Source of the DNA: SW-9-67-25 sp964623735
GTDB taxonomy: Archaea; Halobacteriota; Halobacteria; Halobacteriales; Haloarculaceae
Reading direction: 5' to 3'
DNA: 10,308 bases
Assembly: GCA_964623735.1 (NCBI GenBank)
Contig: CAZUVE010000104.1
Span: 1 to 10,308, forward strand
The first letter of the stretch is position 1, and each line of letters opens with the position of its first letter. A program made the position numbers and the translations under genes. Below are positions 1 to 6,734 of this stretch, in pieces. The notes under the pieces were generated by a model. That model saw only the letters and a list, made by a program, of their open reading frames with translations. It made no database searches and was not told the DNA's origin.

Positions 1-49
1 TTCCGAGACCGACCGAAACGAACACAACGGCGGCGCGAGAGGGTGGGGC

Positions 50-1201
50 ATGGACGTGGCGATCATCGGTGCGTCGATGACGCAGTTCGGGGAACGCGAC
101 GCCTGGATTCGCGGGTTGCTGGCCGAGGCCGGCGAGGCCTGTCTGAGCGAGGCTCCCGTCGACCGGGGAGCGGTCGAACACCTCTACGTCGCGAACATGG
201 CCAGCGGCGAGTTCGAGGGACAGACCGGCGTGATGAACGCGCTGGCACACGACCTCGGGCTCGTGGGCGCCTACGCCGAGCGCGTCGACCAGACCTCGGC
301 CTCCGGCGGGGCGGGCGTCTACGAGGCCTGGCAGTCGGTCGCCTCCGGCGCGAGCGACCTGACACTGCTGGTCGGCGGCGAGAAGATGACCCACCGGACC
401 ACGGCGGAGTCGACGGAGATTATCGCCTCGATCACCCACCCCGCCGAGTACAAGCACGGGCTGACGCTGCCGTCGTTTGCGGGCCTGACCGCGCGCCACT
501 ACCTCGAGCGGTTCGACGTCCCCCGGGAGAGCCTCGCGAAGGTGGCGGTCAAGAACCACGCCAACGGCGTCAGGAATCCCAGGGCGCAGTTGCAAGAGGA
601 GATCGACGTGGAGACCGCCCTCGGGAGTCCGGTGGTGGCGGACCCGCTACGGCTGTACGACTTCTGCCCGGTGACCGACGGGAGCGCGGCGCTGCTGTTC
701 TGTCCCGTCGAGGTGGCCGAGGAACACACCGACGACTACGCCGTGGTGGCGGGCGTCGACGGCGCGACCGACACCCACGTTGTCCACGAACGCGACGACC
801 CCACGGTCATGGAGGCCGTCGCAAAGAGCGGCGCGGGTGCCTTCGAGATGGCTGGCTGCGGTCCCGGGGACGTGGACGTTGCCGAGTTGCACGACATGTT
901 CACGATCCTGGAGTTCCTCCAGATGGAGGCGCTCGGGTTCGCGGACCACGGCCGCGCCTGGGAGCGGGTCGAGGACGGCGACACCGCGATGGACGGCGAC
1001 CTCCCGATCAACACGTCGGGCGGGCTGAAGTCGAAGGGCCACCCGCTGGGGGCCTCCGGCGTCGCCCAGGTTGTCGAGATCTACGAACAGCTCCTCGGGG
1101 AGGCAGGCCCGCGGCAGGTTGCGGCCGACCGCGGGCTGGCGTGCAACGTCGGGGGCTTTGGCAACTGCGTGATCACCACGGTTCTGGAGGCCGCGCGATG
1201 A
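50..1201 (+). CDS. Thiolase family protein (SCP-x/acetyl-CoA acetyltransferase type), nucleophile Cys replaced by Ser
   Basis: A 383-aa cytoplasmic protein with the thiolase fold signatures of the SCP-x branch. The N-terminal strand motif is AIIGASMTQFGE (residues 4-15). The active-site loop is near residues 81-88, followed by HD-F (His281 in AELHDMF) and SGGLKSKGHPLGASG (His331), with a C-terminal CNVGGFGNC loop (Cys365, Cys373). Length is normal for the family (about 380-390 aa). Classical thiolases read CASG at the nucleophile loop; here it is SASG (Ser83), so ordinary Cys-based Claisen chemistry is doubtful. The stop overlaps the start of the next gene (ATGA), so the two are translationally coupled. 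In archaea and actinobacteria such thiolases pair with DUF35 proteins, as in the mevalonate-pathway thiolase/HMG-CoA synthase complex and the Ltp2-type steroid aldolases. The substrate cannot be read from sequence. The start ATG at 50 has a purine-rich GAGAGGGTGGGG just upstream; no clear TATA is visible in the 49 bp available. Confidence 0.93.
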   Translation: MDVAIIGASMTQFGERDAWIRGLLAEAGEACLSEAPVDRGAVEHLYVANMASGEFEGQTGVMNALAHDLGLVGAYAERVDQTSASGGAGVYEAWQSVASGASDLTLLVGGEKMTHRTTAESTEIIASITHPAEYKHGLTLPSFAGLTARHYLERFDVPRESLAKVAVKNHANGVRNPRAQLQEEIDVETALGSPVVADPLRLYDFCPVTDGSAALLFCPVEVAEEHTDDYAVVAGVDGATDTHVVHERDDPTVMEAVAKSGAGAFEMAGCGPGDVDVAELHDMFTILEFLQMEALGFADHGRAWERVEDGDTAMDGDLPINTSGGLKSKGHPLGASGVAQVVEIYEQLLGEAGPRQVAADRGLACNVGGFGNCVITTVLEAAR

Positions 1202-1575
1202 CGGGCGCCGGCGACCACACTCTCCCGGTCCACCGCTGTCCGAACGGGCACGTCACGTACCCCGGTCACGCGGTCTGCCCGGACTGTGGCGAGAACCAGA
1301 CCACGACAATCGACCTCTCGGGAACGACCGGGACAGTCGTGACCTGGACAGAGAGCCGGGCGACGCCGCCGGGGGTCCGCCAGCCAAACACGGTCGCAAT
1401 CGTCGAGTTCGAACTCGAGGGGGCGGCCGTGCGGGTCGTCGGTGGAACCACCGGCGAGGTGGCGACCGGCGACGCCGTGCGCCCCGTGTACGTCGAGCAG
1501 TTGCGCGACCCCGAAGCCGGACTCCGGGACCCGGACAGCCAGCAGTGGGACGGATTCCGGTTCGACCCGGTGTAG
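1198..1575 (+). CDS. Zn-ribbon / OB-fold DUF35-type acyl-CoA partner protein
   Basis: A 125-aa protein that starts on the ATG overlapping the thiolase stop (ATGA). This start removes a spurious upstream extension that runs through the thiolase in another frame. The N-terminal third is a rubredoxin-like zinc ribbon: Cys14-Pro-Asn-Gly-His, then Cys27-Pro-Asp-Cys30. The remainder (about residues 38-110) has the OB-fold pattern of DUF35, with GTVVTWT, then VAIVEFELEG, then a GD-V-PVYVE segment. Length and order match the stand-alone DUF35 family. Family members bind a thiolase-fold enzyme and bridge or channel CoA thioesters; in the steroid aldolase Ltp2 system the DUF35 domain is required for activity. 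The tight coupling indicates that it is the obligate partner of the preceding protein. The identity of the acyl substrate is unknown. Confidence 0.92.
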   Translation: MTGAGDHTLPVHRCPNGHVTYPGHAVCPDCGENQTTTIDLSGTTGTVVTWTESRATPPGVRQPNTVAIVEFELEGAAVRVVGGTTGEVATGDAVRPVYVEQLRDPEAGLRDPDSQQWDGFRFDPV

Positions 1576-1634
1576 CCCGCGCGGCTCCTCGCTGGACCCG
1601 ATCCCGCCCCCGGCCGTCCGCAGCGGGACGGTCC

Positions 1635-1835
1635 CTACTGGTTGTTCATCCGCAACTGTTCCGTCGACCCGCACCTGTCGCACTCGGTCACCCGGTACGG
1701 TTCCCGGGAGTACGCGCTCGGACGCTGGCTATTGCCCTCCTGGAAAATCTCGATGGAGACGGAGTGCAGCGTCTCGCACTCGCACTCGACACACTCCTCG
1801 AGAATCCGATCCGGCTCGACAACGGTCTCGTGCAT
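1635..1835 (-). CDS. Small haloarchaeal double-CxxC zinc protein (DUF7835-like)
   Basis: A 66-aa acidic protein with two CxxC knuckles, Cys15-x-x-Cys18 (an extra Cys at 20) and Cys52-x-x-Cys55, separated by a segment reading HSVSIEI. This arrangement suggests a four-Cys zinc beta-ribbon. It resembles a widespread haloarchaeal family of about 60-70 aa annotated as a putative zinc beta-ribbon (DUF7835); that family name is from memory. Its role is unknown; regulatory or nucleic-acid binding is only a guess from the fold. It converges with the DUF35 gene, with 59 bp between the stops. A TATA-like element lies about 32 bp upstream of the start, so the mRNA should be leaderless or nearly so. The compact size, paired cysteines and promoter make a chance ORF unlikely. 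Confidence 0.8.
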   Translation of the reverse strand: MHETVVEPDRILEECVECECETLHSVSIEIFQEGNSQRPSAYSREPYRVTECDRCGSTEQLRMNNQ

Positions 1836-1862
1836 CGCCGGTAACTTTCGCGAATACCAACA

Positions 1863-1871
1863 TTAGATTTA
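1863..1871 (-). promoter_or_regulatory. TATA-like element of the small zinc protein gene
   Basis: Minus strand reads TAAATCTAA, centred about 32 bp before the ATG at 1835, in an AT-rich island (about 1855-1890) inside very GC-rich DNA. The spacing fits a leaderless or very short-leader haloarchaeal transcript. Confidence 0.5.
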
Positions 1872-2111
1872 CGGAGCAAATATCGTTTCTGAGAACGCCT
1901 CGGTCCGCGTGTCGGTCGTGAAACCACACACGGCGAGAGCGTTCCCCGGCTGTGGGCCCCCGAACCAGCAGCCCCCTCGCCGGGTGTCCCCGGCGGCTCT
2001 GTGGGTGTCGGCCGTGTGGGCAGTTCGGTGGGCGTGTCCGAACGTAGTGTCCCGGCCGGTTTCCAGCCGACCGAGACCCGTCCGGGGCCAGCAAGACCAC
2101 CGGGCGGGTAA
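1872..2111. other. Gene-free stretch before the DUF2249 remnant
   Basis: I see no convincing gene here. Open frames on both strands give Pro/Arg/Ser-rich translations unlike acidic haloarchaeal proteins, and none shows a motif I recognise. The left end (to about 1890) is AT-rich and belongs to the promoter of the minus-strand zinc protein. The rest is GC-rich, with runs of GTGGG/GTGTC-like words between about 1985 and 2050. It may hold the decayed 5' part of the DUF2249-like gene that follows, but I could not recover that protein segment in any frame. Confidence 0.4.
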
Positions 2112-2329
2112 GGAGAGGGCGAGGAGTTCTACCTCGTCAGCGACCGCGACCCGATGCCGGTCCGGAACTTCCTCCTCGAGCTCGTCGACGCCGACGCCGA
2201 CCACCTCGGCCCCCTCGAGTCAAGCGGCAGAACCCCGAGACGTGGCTCCTCCGGACTGTCCGGCCGCCGGGAAACGTCGGGCGACGGGAGCGGCGAGAGG
2301 GGTCGGCAGGCGGCGCAGGCTCGTGGTGA
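2112..2329 (+). pseudogene. DUF2249-like domain remnant, N-truncated and frameshifted
   Basis: From 2118 one frame gives GEEFYLVSDRDPMPVRNFLL followed by an Asp-rich helix and DHLGPL, which resembles the core of DUF2249 domains (GE-F-LV-DHDP-PL pattern). At about 2215-2220 the similarity moves to another frame, which continues RVKRQNPETWLLRTVRPPG (2216-2272), the typical GPETW-V-I end of the domain. Joining the two frames gives one plausible domain, so about one base has been lost near 2216. There is no N-terminal half: an in-frame TAA lies at 2109-2111, directly upstream. The second frame ends at TGA 2327-2329, inside repeat R1. DUF2249 is a small TusA/SirA-related domain common in haloarchaeal redox and respiratory clusters. 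The reading as a dead gene fragment is inference; a sequencing error could explain the frameshift but not the missing N-terminus. Confidence 0.55.
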
Positions 2330-2401
2330 TTGGTGCAAGTCAGTGCAGTATCGGCCGCACGGCGGCGTGTGGTCGGACCGGTACACAGTTACAGCAGTCA
2401 C
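2326..2401 (+). repeat. Dispersed palindromic repeat, copy R1
   Basis: An imperfect palindrome of about 76 bp. The left arm is GTGATTGGTGCAAGT (2326-2340). The right arm (2387-2401) has reverse complement GTGACTGCTGTAACT, matching at 11 of 15 positions. In between are AGTCAGTGC (2339-2347) and ATCGGCCGCAC (2350-2360), then ACACAGTTACAGCA (2383-2396). The same blocks occur in the reverse complement of copy R2 (7354-7433), including the identical 14-mer ACACAGTTACAGCA. It sits between the DUF2249 remnant and the minus-strand membrane-protein gene, ending 2 bp before that gene's stop codon. Confidence 0.75.
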
Positions 2402-2403
2402 TG

Positions 2404-3429
2404 TCACTCCTCCGTGGAGGTATCCCGTAGCGCGACCGTCCGTGTGAGCTGGGAGCTGAAAGGGAAGGTGTCGGCCGTCCGGCGGGCGACGATGGTCAGG
2501 CGCACGATGTAAGAACCCAGGATGAGAAATGGGGTAAACCCCGCAACCAACACCGCCGTGACCAGGACAGTCACGAGCGGGGAGGGCAGCAGGGGTGTCC
2601 CGCCGGGGGCGGTGTACAGGAGCGTCACGATCACCGCCGAGAGCTGCACCGGGAGCCCCACGTACAGCAGGTACCGCGCGAGCTCGGAGACCTCGGATTC
2701 GATGAAGACCGCCTCGAACATGCGGACCGCGACGACGATGTACTCGAGGGTCCGGGCCAGCCGGTCGAGCTGGCCGGTGATCCGGTCGGTGAACTCGTCT
2801 GCGTACTCGCGCTGGAGGTGCCACGCCCGGTGGACGTGGTTCTCGTAGTTGGTGTTGAGTGAGACAAACAGCGCGTGTTTCATCTCGCTTGCCGGGTGTG
2901 TGAGCAACCCGCGGACGTGGCCGGTGTGCTGTTCGAGACCCTCCACGAGCTCCGCGAGCTCCTCGCGGGTCCGCCTGGTCCGTCCCTCGGAGGTCAGTTC
3001 GCCCAGGAACTCCACATCGTCACCGACGCTCTCGAAGAGGACGAGAAAGAACGTGTCGGGTTTGACCGGCAGGACCGGTTCGCCGACAGTCTCGGCGACG
3101 TCCTCGCGGTAGGCGACCGCCTCCTTCATCTTCGCGCGGATTTCGCCGGGCGACTCGAGTTGGCGCCCGAGGATGAACTGGCTCAGCGAGGTGACGATGG
3201 CGATGAGTGTGAAGTTGGCGGCGATGAGCGCGAACAGGAGAAACAGCACCGGCGTCTCCGTGACGAGCGGGACGAACCCTGAAGAGACCACCGCGGCCAG
3301 AATCGCGGCCAGGACCGCGACCTGGAGGCCGCTGACCAGCCGCCGGTCCCCCGTCAGCACGACCCACTCGACGGGATCGTACCGGAACAGTGACGCCTCG
3401 AACGCGAGCCAGGCCCGCCGATCGGTCAT
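2404..3429 (-). CDS. Haloarchaeal four-helix membrane protein of unknown function
   Basis: A 341-aa integral membrane protein I cannot assign to a named family. A short N-terminal segment (1-30, with YDPVEWVVLTGDRR) precedes two hydrophobic helices at about 31-56 and 59-82. A long charged, mostly helical cytoplasmic region follows (about 90-248; it includes EEL-ELVEGLEQH and a His/Arg-rich stretch near 185-205). Two more helices lie at about 251-274 and 283-312, with a short tail after them. The 2+2 helix layout around a large soluble middle recalls bestrophin/YneE-like or other channel-like proteins, but I see no diagnostic motif, so that comparison is weak. No signal peptide is visible. It is expected to be leaderless, with a TATA box about 29 bp upstream of the ATG. 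The 3' end abuts repeat R1. Confidence 0.85.
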   Translation of the reverse strand: MTDRRAWLAFEASLFRYDPVEWVVLTGDRRLVSGLQVAVLAAILAAVVSSGFVPLVTETPVLFLLFALIAANFTLIAIVTSLSQFILGRQLESPGEIRAKMKEAVAYREDVAETVGEPVLPVKPDTFFLVLFESVGDDVEFLGELTSEGRTRRTREELAELVEGLEQHTGHVRGLLTHPASEMKHALFVSLNTNYENHVHRAWHLQREYADEFTDRITGQLDRLARTLEYIVVAVRMFEAVFIESEVSELARYLLYVGLPVQLSAVIVTLLYTAPGGTPLLPSPLVTVLVTAVLVAGFTPFLILGSYIVRLTIVARRTADTFPFSSQLTRTVALRDTSTEE

Positions 3430-3453
3430 CGCCCTAACCGAACGGCGACCACT

Positions 3454-3463
3454 ATCATAAATA
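3454..3463 (-). promoter_or_regulatory. TATA box of the four-helix membrane protein gene
   Basis: Minus strand TATTTATGAT, centred about 29 bp upstream of the start codon at 3429. This is the classic position for a leaderless haloarchaeal transcript. It means the gene has its own promoter despite lying only 89 bp downstream of another minus-strand gene. Confidence 0.7.
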
Positions 3464-3518
3464 CCGGTCTCTCGCCGGATGACCGGTCCAGGGTGCGCAC
3501 ACCCCGAGAAGTCGGTTG

Positions 3519-3992
3519 TCAGTTCGTGGAGAGCGGCTCCAGCTCCGGGTCGGTACCCCCCTCGATGGTGTCGAGTCTGTCGTCGACAGTGTGGACAACC
3601 TCGTCCCGCTCGTGTGGGGTGACGTGGACGAGGCTGTCACCCTCGTACTCGGCCAGCACCGCCACCGGGAGCCGCAGGGTCGCGTACTCCTCTCCGGTGA
3701 GCCGGGAGTCGGCCGCCCCGGACCGGAAAAACGGATCGAGCGAAGCGCCGTTGCGGCCGGCCCACGCGCGGAACGCGCCGATCCGCTCGAGCACCTCCTG
3801 TCCGCGGTCGGTCCCGACGGCCGACGTCGAGAGCCCGACGCGCTCGCCCCACACGCGGACGGCGAAGGAGGCGATTTCTCCCTCGGCCTCCAGCCGGCCC
3901 AGCAGCCCGATTGCTCGCTCCCGGACGCTGTCTCCCGTTCGCGAGGCCAGCGAGCGCACGTGCAGTTCGACCCGGCGGTCCGTGGTTCCCAT
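3519..3992 (-). CDS. Small haloarchaeal HTH-domain-like protein
   Basis: A 157-aa acidic soluble protein. It begins RRVELHVRSLA, followed by a helix (SVRERAIGLLGRLEAEGEI, about 22-40), a strand (FAVRVWGERVGL, 43-54) and a long helix ending with AFRAWAGRNGASLDPFF (73-89). It continues with LTGEEYATLRLPVAVLAEYE (98-117) and VTPHERDEVVHTVDDRLDTI (124-143). This order resembles a haloarchaeal family of about 150 aa annotated as helix-turn-helix domain protein (HTH_63-like, from memory). No DNA-binding target can be inferred. The start is supported by a strong TATA element 28 bp upstream, implying a leaderless mRNA. The gene is flanked by same-strand membrane-protein genes but has its own promoter, so functional linkage to them is uncertain. 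Confidence 0.82.
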   Translation of the reverse strand: MGTTDRRVELHVRSLASRTGDSVRERAIGLLGRLEAEGEIASFAVRVWGERVGLSTSAVGTDRGQEVLERIGAFRAWAGRNGASLDPFFRSGAADSRLTGEEYATLRLPVAVLAEYEGDSLVHVTPHERDEVVHTVDDRLDTIEGGTDPELEPLSTN

Positions 3993-4015
3993 GTGGGGGC
4001 TGTGGTCGATGCCGC

Positions 4016-4025
4016 TATAAATTTT
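4016..4025 (-). promoter_or_regulatory. TATA box of the HTH-like gene
   Basis: Minus strand AAAATTTATA, centred 28 bp before the ATG at 3992, in a marked AT-rich island (4014-4042). It is the clearest TATA box in the window and supports a leaderless transcript. Confidence 0.75.
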
Positions 4026-4053
4026 CTAAGAGAGATATATAGTCCGGCGGCGA

Positions 4054-4398
4054 CTACGTATCGCTGCTGGTCGCGAGGGGGCCGAGCCGGCCCGCGCGGT
4101 CGAGTTTCCGGAGCGTCTCGTGGGCGCCGACGACCATCGCCGGGACGACCAACATGAAGATGTGTTCCTCGAGGGGAATGCCGAGCAGTTCGACGCCAGT
4201 CCGCATCGGGATAGCGAACACACCCACCGTCAGGGTGTACCAGTCCCAGACGAACGCGAACGGGTAGAGGACGGCCACAGTACGGGCGGCCGGCCGCCAC
4301 GCGCCGGCGTACGCGACAAGCGCCAGCGCGACAGAGCCCCAGAGCACCTCGGTGACGAGGTACGTGTAGTCGCCGAAGACGGTGATGTCGGGGAGCAC
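4054..4398 (-). CDS. Lycopene cyclase domain membrane protein (half-size, CrtYc/CrtYd-like)
   Basis: A 114-aa membrane protein with the lycopene-cyclase-domain signatures: FGDYTYLVTEVLWG (8-21), a Trp-Asp-Trp-Tyr motif in FVWDWYTLTVGVFAIP (49-64) and the hallmark PLEEHIFML (75-83). Three hydrophobic helices are expected at about 12-32, 40-62 and 77-95. This is one unit of the cyclase domain; full archaeal CrtY carries two such units, and the actinobacterial enzyme uses two separate subunits. Such domains convert lycopene ends to rings or act in related C50 carotenoid chemistry. A one-unit protein probably needs a partner or has another role. The GTG at 4398 is chosen because it opens directly onto the conserved N-terminus; the frame stays open upstream only as antisense shadow of the next gene. 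No clear TATA is visible upstream. Confidence 0.82.
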   Translation of the reverse strand: MLPDITVFGDYTYLVTEVLWGSVALALVAYAGAWRPAARTVAVLYPFAFVWDWYTLTVGVFAIPMRTGVELLGIPLEEHIFMLVVPAMVVGAHETLRKLDRAGRLGPLATSSDT

Positions 4399-4559
4399 GG
4401 TAGCGGTTGGGACGGACCCCTGAAGACTCCTTTGGGGAGCGCGACCGGCCCGCAGTCGACGAACGCGCGGGCGGTCTGTGCCGCCGGAGCGGCGCCGTGA
4501 CCGCGATCCGGCGGTCGGGCGCCCGTTCCGTGCCAGGGTCCGTGGGAAACGGTACCAAC

Positions 4560-4569
4560 ATTGATTAAG
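4560..4569 (+). promoter_or_regulatory. Possible TATA element of the CBS-HPF gene
   Basis: The AT-rich word ATTGATTAAG lies about 38 bp before the ATG at 4603. The position suggests a transcript with a leader of about 10 nt containing the purine-rich GGGAAGGAA. Confidence 0.45.
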
Positions 4570-4602
4570 CCTCGAGTCGAACCACCGGAACGGGAAGGAA
4601 CG

Positions 4603-5745
4603 ATGGATATCGCCGACATTGCTACCAGTAACTACGTCGAGATCGACGCCGACGAACGGCTCGGGAAGGTCCGGTCGATTTTCGAGCGCAAGAACCCGAA
4701 AGGGATCGTCGTCACAGAGGACGGCGACTACGCCGGCATCATCACGCAACGACAGCTGGTGCAGTCGCACGTCGAGGGCGACGCCAAGGTGCGGGCGCTG
4801 ACACGCTCGGCGCCCAAGATCGAGCGGACCGACGGCGTCCGGGAGGTGGCGCGCGTCCTCGTCGAGAGCGGAGCGAAGGTCGCTCCCGTCTTCGAGGCCG
4901 GCCGCCTGTGGGGGATCGTCACCGGCGACGCCATCCTCGAGGCGGTTCTCGAACACCTCGACGCGCTCGACGTCGAGGAGATCTACACGGCGGACGTCGT
5001 GACGGTCACCGAGGACACCAACATCGGGCAGGTGATCAACCTCTTCCGGGAGAACGGCGTCTCGCGGCTGCCCGTTCTCGACGACGACGGTCACCTCTCT
5101 GGGGTGGCCACGACCCACGACATCGTGGACGTTGTCGTCCGGGACATGGACAAGGCGACCCGGGGCGACCGGGCAGGCGACACCGACCGCGTTCTCGACA
5201 TTCCCGTCTACAACGTGATGAACAGCCCCGTTGCGACGACCACCCACGACGAGACCGTCCGGGAAGCCGTCGAGCGGATGCTCGAGCACAACTACGACGG
5301 CCTCGTGGTCACGCCAGCCAGTGACGACCGCCTCGTCGCCGGCATCATCACGAAGACGGACGTCCTGCGGGCGCTCACCTTCACCGAGGAGGAACACATG
5401 GACGTCCAGATCACCAACATCACTCTGCTGGACGCGATCACCCGCGAGGAGATCCGCCAGCGCATCGAGCGGGTCGCCGACAAGTACGGCGAGATGCAGG
5501 TCCAGCACGCCCACGTGCGCTTCAGCGAGCACAAGGAGAAGCTCCGCGGGACGCCGCTGATCCAGTGTCAGATCCGCCTCCGAACGAACAAGGGCCAGGC
5601 GGCCGGCTCCGGCGAGGGCTACGGCGCCGACGCCGCCTTCGGGGTCGCACTCGACAAGCTCGAGCGGAACGTCCTCGAACTCAAGGGCGTCCAGGCCGAC
5701 GAGGAGTACCGCGGCCAGTTGCTCCGCAAACTCGGCGAGCTGTAG
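4603..5745 (+). CDS. Four-CBS-domain protein fused to an HPF/RaiA-like ribosome hibernation domain
   Basis: A 380-aa cytoplasmic protein. Four CBS units lie at about 1-57, 62-116, 127-181 and 203-262; each ends in the usual G-I-T/D pattern (AGIITQRQL, WGIVTGDAI, SGVATTHDI, AGIITKTDVL). Tandem CBS pairs usually bind adenine nucleotides and sense energy state. The C-terminal region (about 266-362) matches the ribosome-hibernation/S30AE fold: it opens MDVQITNITLLDAITREEI, continues QHAHVRFSEHKEKLRG, and ends with AFGVALDKLERNVLELK, the counterpart of the ALDKLERQL helix of bacterial HPF/RaiA. This part is richer in Lys/Arg/His than the acidic rest, consistent with rRNA contact. I infer a nucleotide-gated ribosome hibernation or protection factor. 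The ATG at 4603 is preferred over upstream non-ATG codons because CBS1 starts there and a purine-rich leader precedes it. A label of just 'CBS domain protein' would miss the C-terminus. Confidence 0.9.
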   Translation: MDIADIATSNYVEIDADERLGKVRSIFERKNPKGIVVTEDGDYAGIITQRQLVQSHVEGDAKVRALTRSAPKIERTDGVREVARVLVESGAKVAPVFEAGRLWGIVTGDAILEAVLEHLDALDVEEIYTADVVTVTEDTNIGQVINLFRENGVSRLPVLDDDGHLSGVATTHDIVDVVVRDMDKATRGDRAGDTDRVLDIPVYNVMNSPVATTTHDETVREAVERMLEHNYDGLVVTPASDDRLVAGIITKTDVLRALTFTEEEHMDVQITNITLLDAITREEIRQRIERVADKYGEMQVQHAHVRFSEHKEKLRGTPLIQCQIRLRTNKGQAAGSGEGYGADAAFGVALDKLERNVLELKGVQADEEYRGQLLRKLGEL

Positions 5746-5944
5746 GCGGCTCCGCCGGCGGATTGTCCTCGACCGCGAGACGGAGACGGTGGGTCGCGTC
5801 TACCAGTCGGGCGAGTCGCAATCCGTCGGCACGGGTTACGACCGCCGTCGGGCGGTTCGAGGGCGGGGTGGCCCGCGGGGACCGGGGCACAAGAGGTAAG
5901 ACCCGGCCGGAGGTGGGTGAGAGTGAGGCAGCCACGCACGCGAC

Positions 5945-6718
5945 ATGGCACACATCGAACGGCTCCGGGTGTACCCGGTGAAGGCACTGGAGGGAACAGA
6001 ACGCGGGGAGGCACGGATCCGCGGGGGCGGGACGCTCGCGGGCGACAGGGAGTACGCACTGTTCGACGGCGACCGCGAGGTCATCAACGGAAAGCGGACC
6101 GGGCGTGTCAACGACCTCGCGGCGGAGTTCGATTGCGGGTCGGCGCGGATGACGGTCGAGACGCCGGCCGGCGAGCGCCGGGCGTTCGACCTCGAGGCCG
6201 AACGGGAGCGGGCGGCCGCGTGGTTCGGCGAGTTCTTCGACGAGGAGGTCTACATTGCACACGACAGCGAGACGGGGTACGTCGACCGGCAGAGAATGGG
6301 GCCGTCGGTGGTCAGCACGGCCACCCTCGAGACGGTCGCCTCGTGGTTCGACGGAATGACCGTCGACGGGGCACGGCGGCGACTCCGCGCGAACGTCGAG
6401 GTCGGGGACGTCCCGGCGTTCTGGGAGGACAGGTTCGTCGGGACGGACGCGCCCGCCTTCGAGGCCGGCGGCGTCCGCTTCGAGGGTGTCACGCCGTGTG
6501 GCCGGTGTGTCGTTCCCGCGCGCGACCCCGACACCGGCGAGCCACTCGCGGGGTTCCGGGAGCAGTTCGTCGGGAAGCGAGAGGAGACCTTCCCGGAGTG
6601 GGCAGACACCGACGCCTTCGACCACTCCTACACGCTGATGCTCATCGCCAGGGTTCCCGAGAGCGACCGGGGAGAGACACTCCGCGTCGGAGACCCCGTC
6701 GGGGTCGTCGAGGCGTAG
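5945..6718 (+). CDS. MOSC domain-containing protein (molybdenum cofactor sulfurase C-terminal/mARC type)
   Basis: A 257-aa soluble protein. An N-terminal MOSC_N beta-barrel covers about 1-100 (IERLRVYPVKALEG at 4-17, then LAGDREYALFDGDREVINGK). The MOSC domain covers about 115-255: RLRANVEVGDVPAFWEDRFVG (146-166), then GVTPCGRCVVPARDPDTGEP (181-200) with Cys185 and Cys188, then an L-I-V-G-D-V end. MOSC proteins such as YiiM, YcbX and mARC bind the molybdenum cofactor, with a conserved Cys coordinating Mo, and reduce N-hydroxylated compounds or handle sulfur. Which Cys here is the Mo ligand is not certain; the conserved position fits the TPCGRC loop. The 199 bp upstream contain only a weak TATA-like word (GGTAAGA, about 5895). 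The stop is 16 bp before repeat R3. Confidence 0.93.
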   Translation: MAHIERLRVYPVKALEGTERGEARIRGGGTLAGDREYALFDGDREVINGKRTGRVNDLAAEFDCGSARMTVETPAGERRAFDLEAERERAAAWFGEFFDEEVYIAHDSETGYVDRQRMGPSVVSTATLETVASWFDGMTVDGARRRLRANVEVGDVPAFWEDRFVGTDAPAFEAGGVRFEGVTPCGRCVVPARDPDTGEPLAGFREQFVGKREETFPEWADTDAFDHSYTLMLIARVPESDRGETLRVGDPVGVVEA

Positions 6719-6734
6719 CGCCGGATTGTGCCCA

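Noticed and set aside
43..1197. Long upstream extension of the DUF35 frame running through the thiolase gene
   Set aside because: It translates to an Arg/Gly-rich basic sequence opposite in character to acidic haloarchaeal proteins. The frame is open only because of GC codon bias; the real start is the overlapping ATG at 1198.
1909..2430. Plus-strand ORF across 1909-2430
   Set aside because: Composition is Ser/Thr/Pro/Arg-rich in a frame different from the DUF2249 remnant, and it runs into repeat R1; it looks like a chance open frame.
4399..5532. Minus-strand open frame continuing upstream of the lycopene-cyclase-domain gene
   Set aside because: It is antisense to the well-supported CBS-HPF gene and contains no motif; the conserved cyclase domain begins at the GTG at 4398.
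5746..5765. Terminator hairpin after the CBS-HPF gene
   Set aside because: Only a short GC palindrome (CCGCCGGCGG) without a T-rich tail; such words are common by chance at this GC content.
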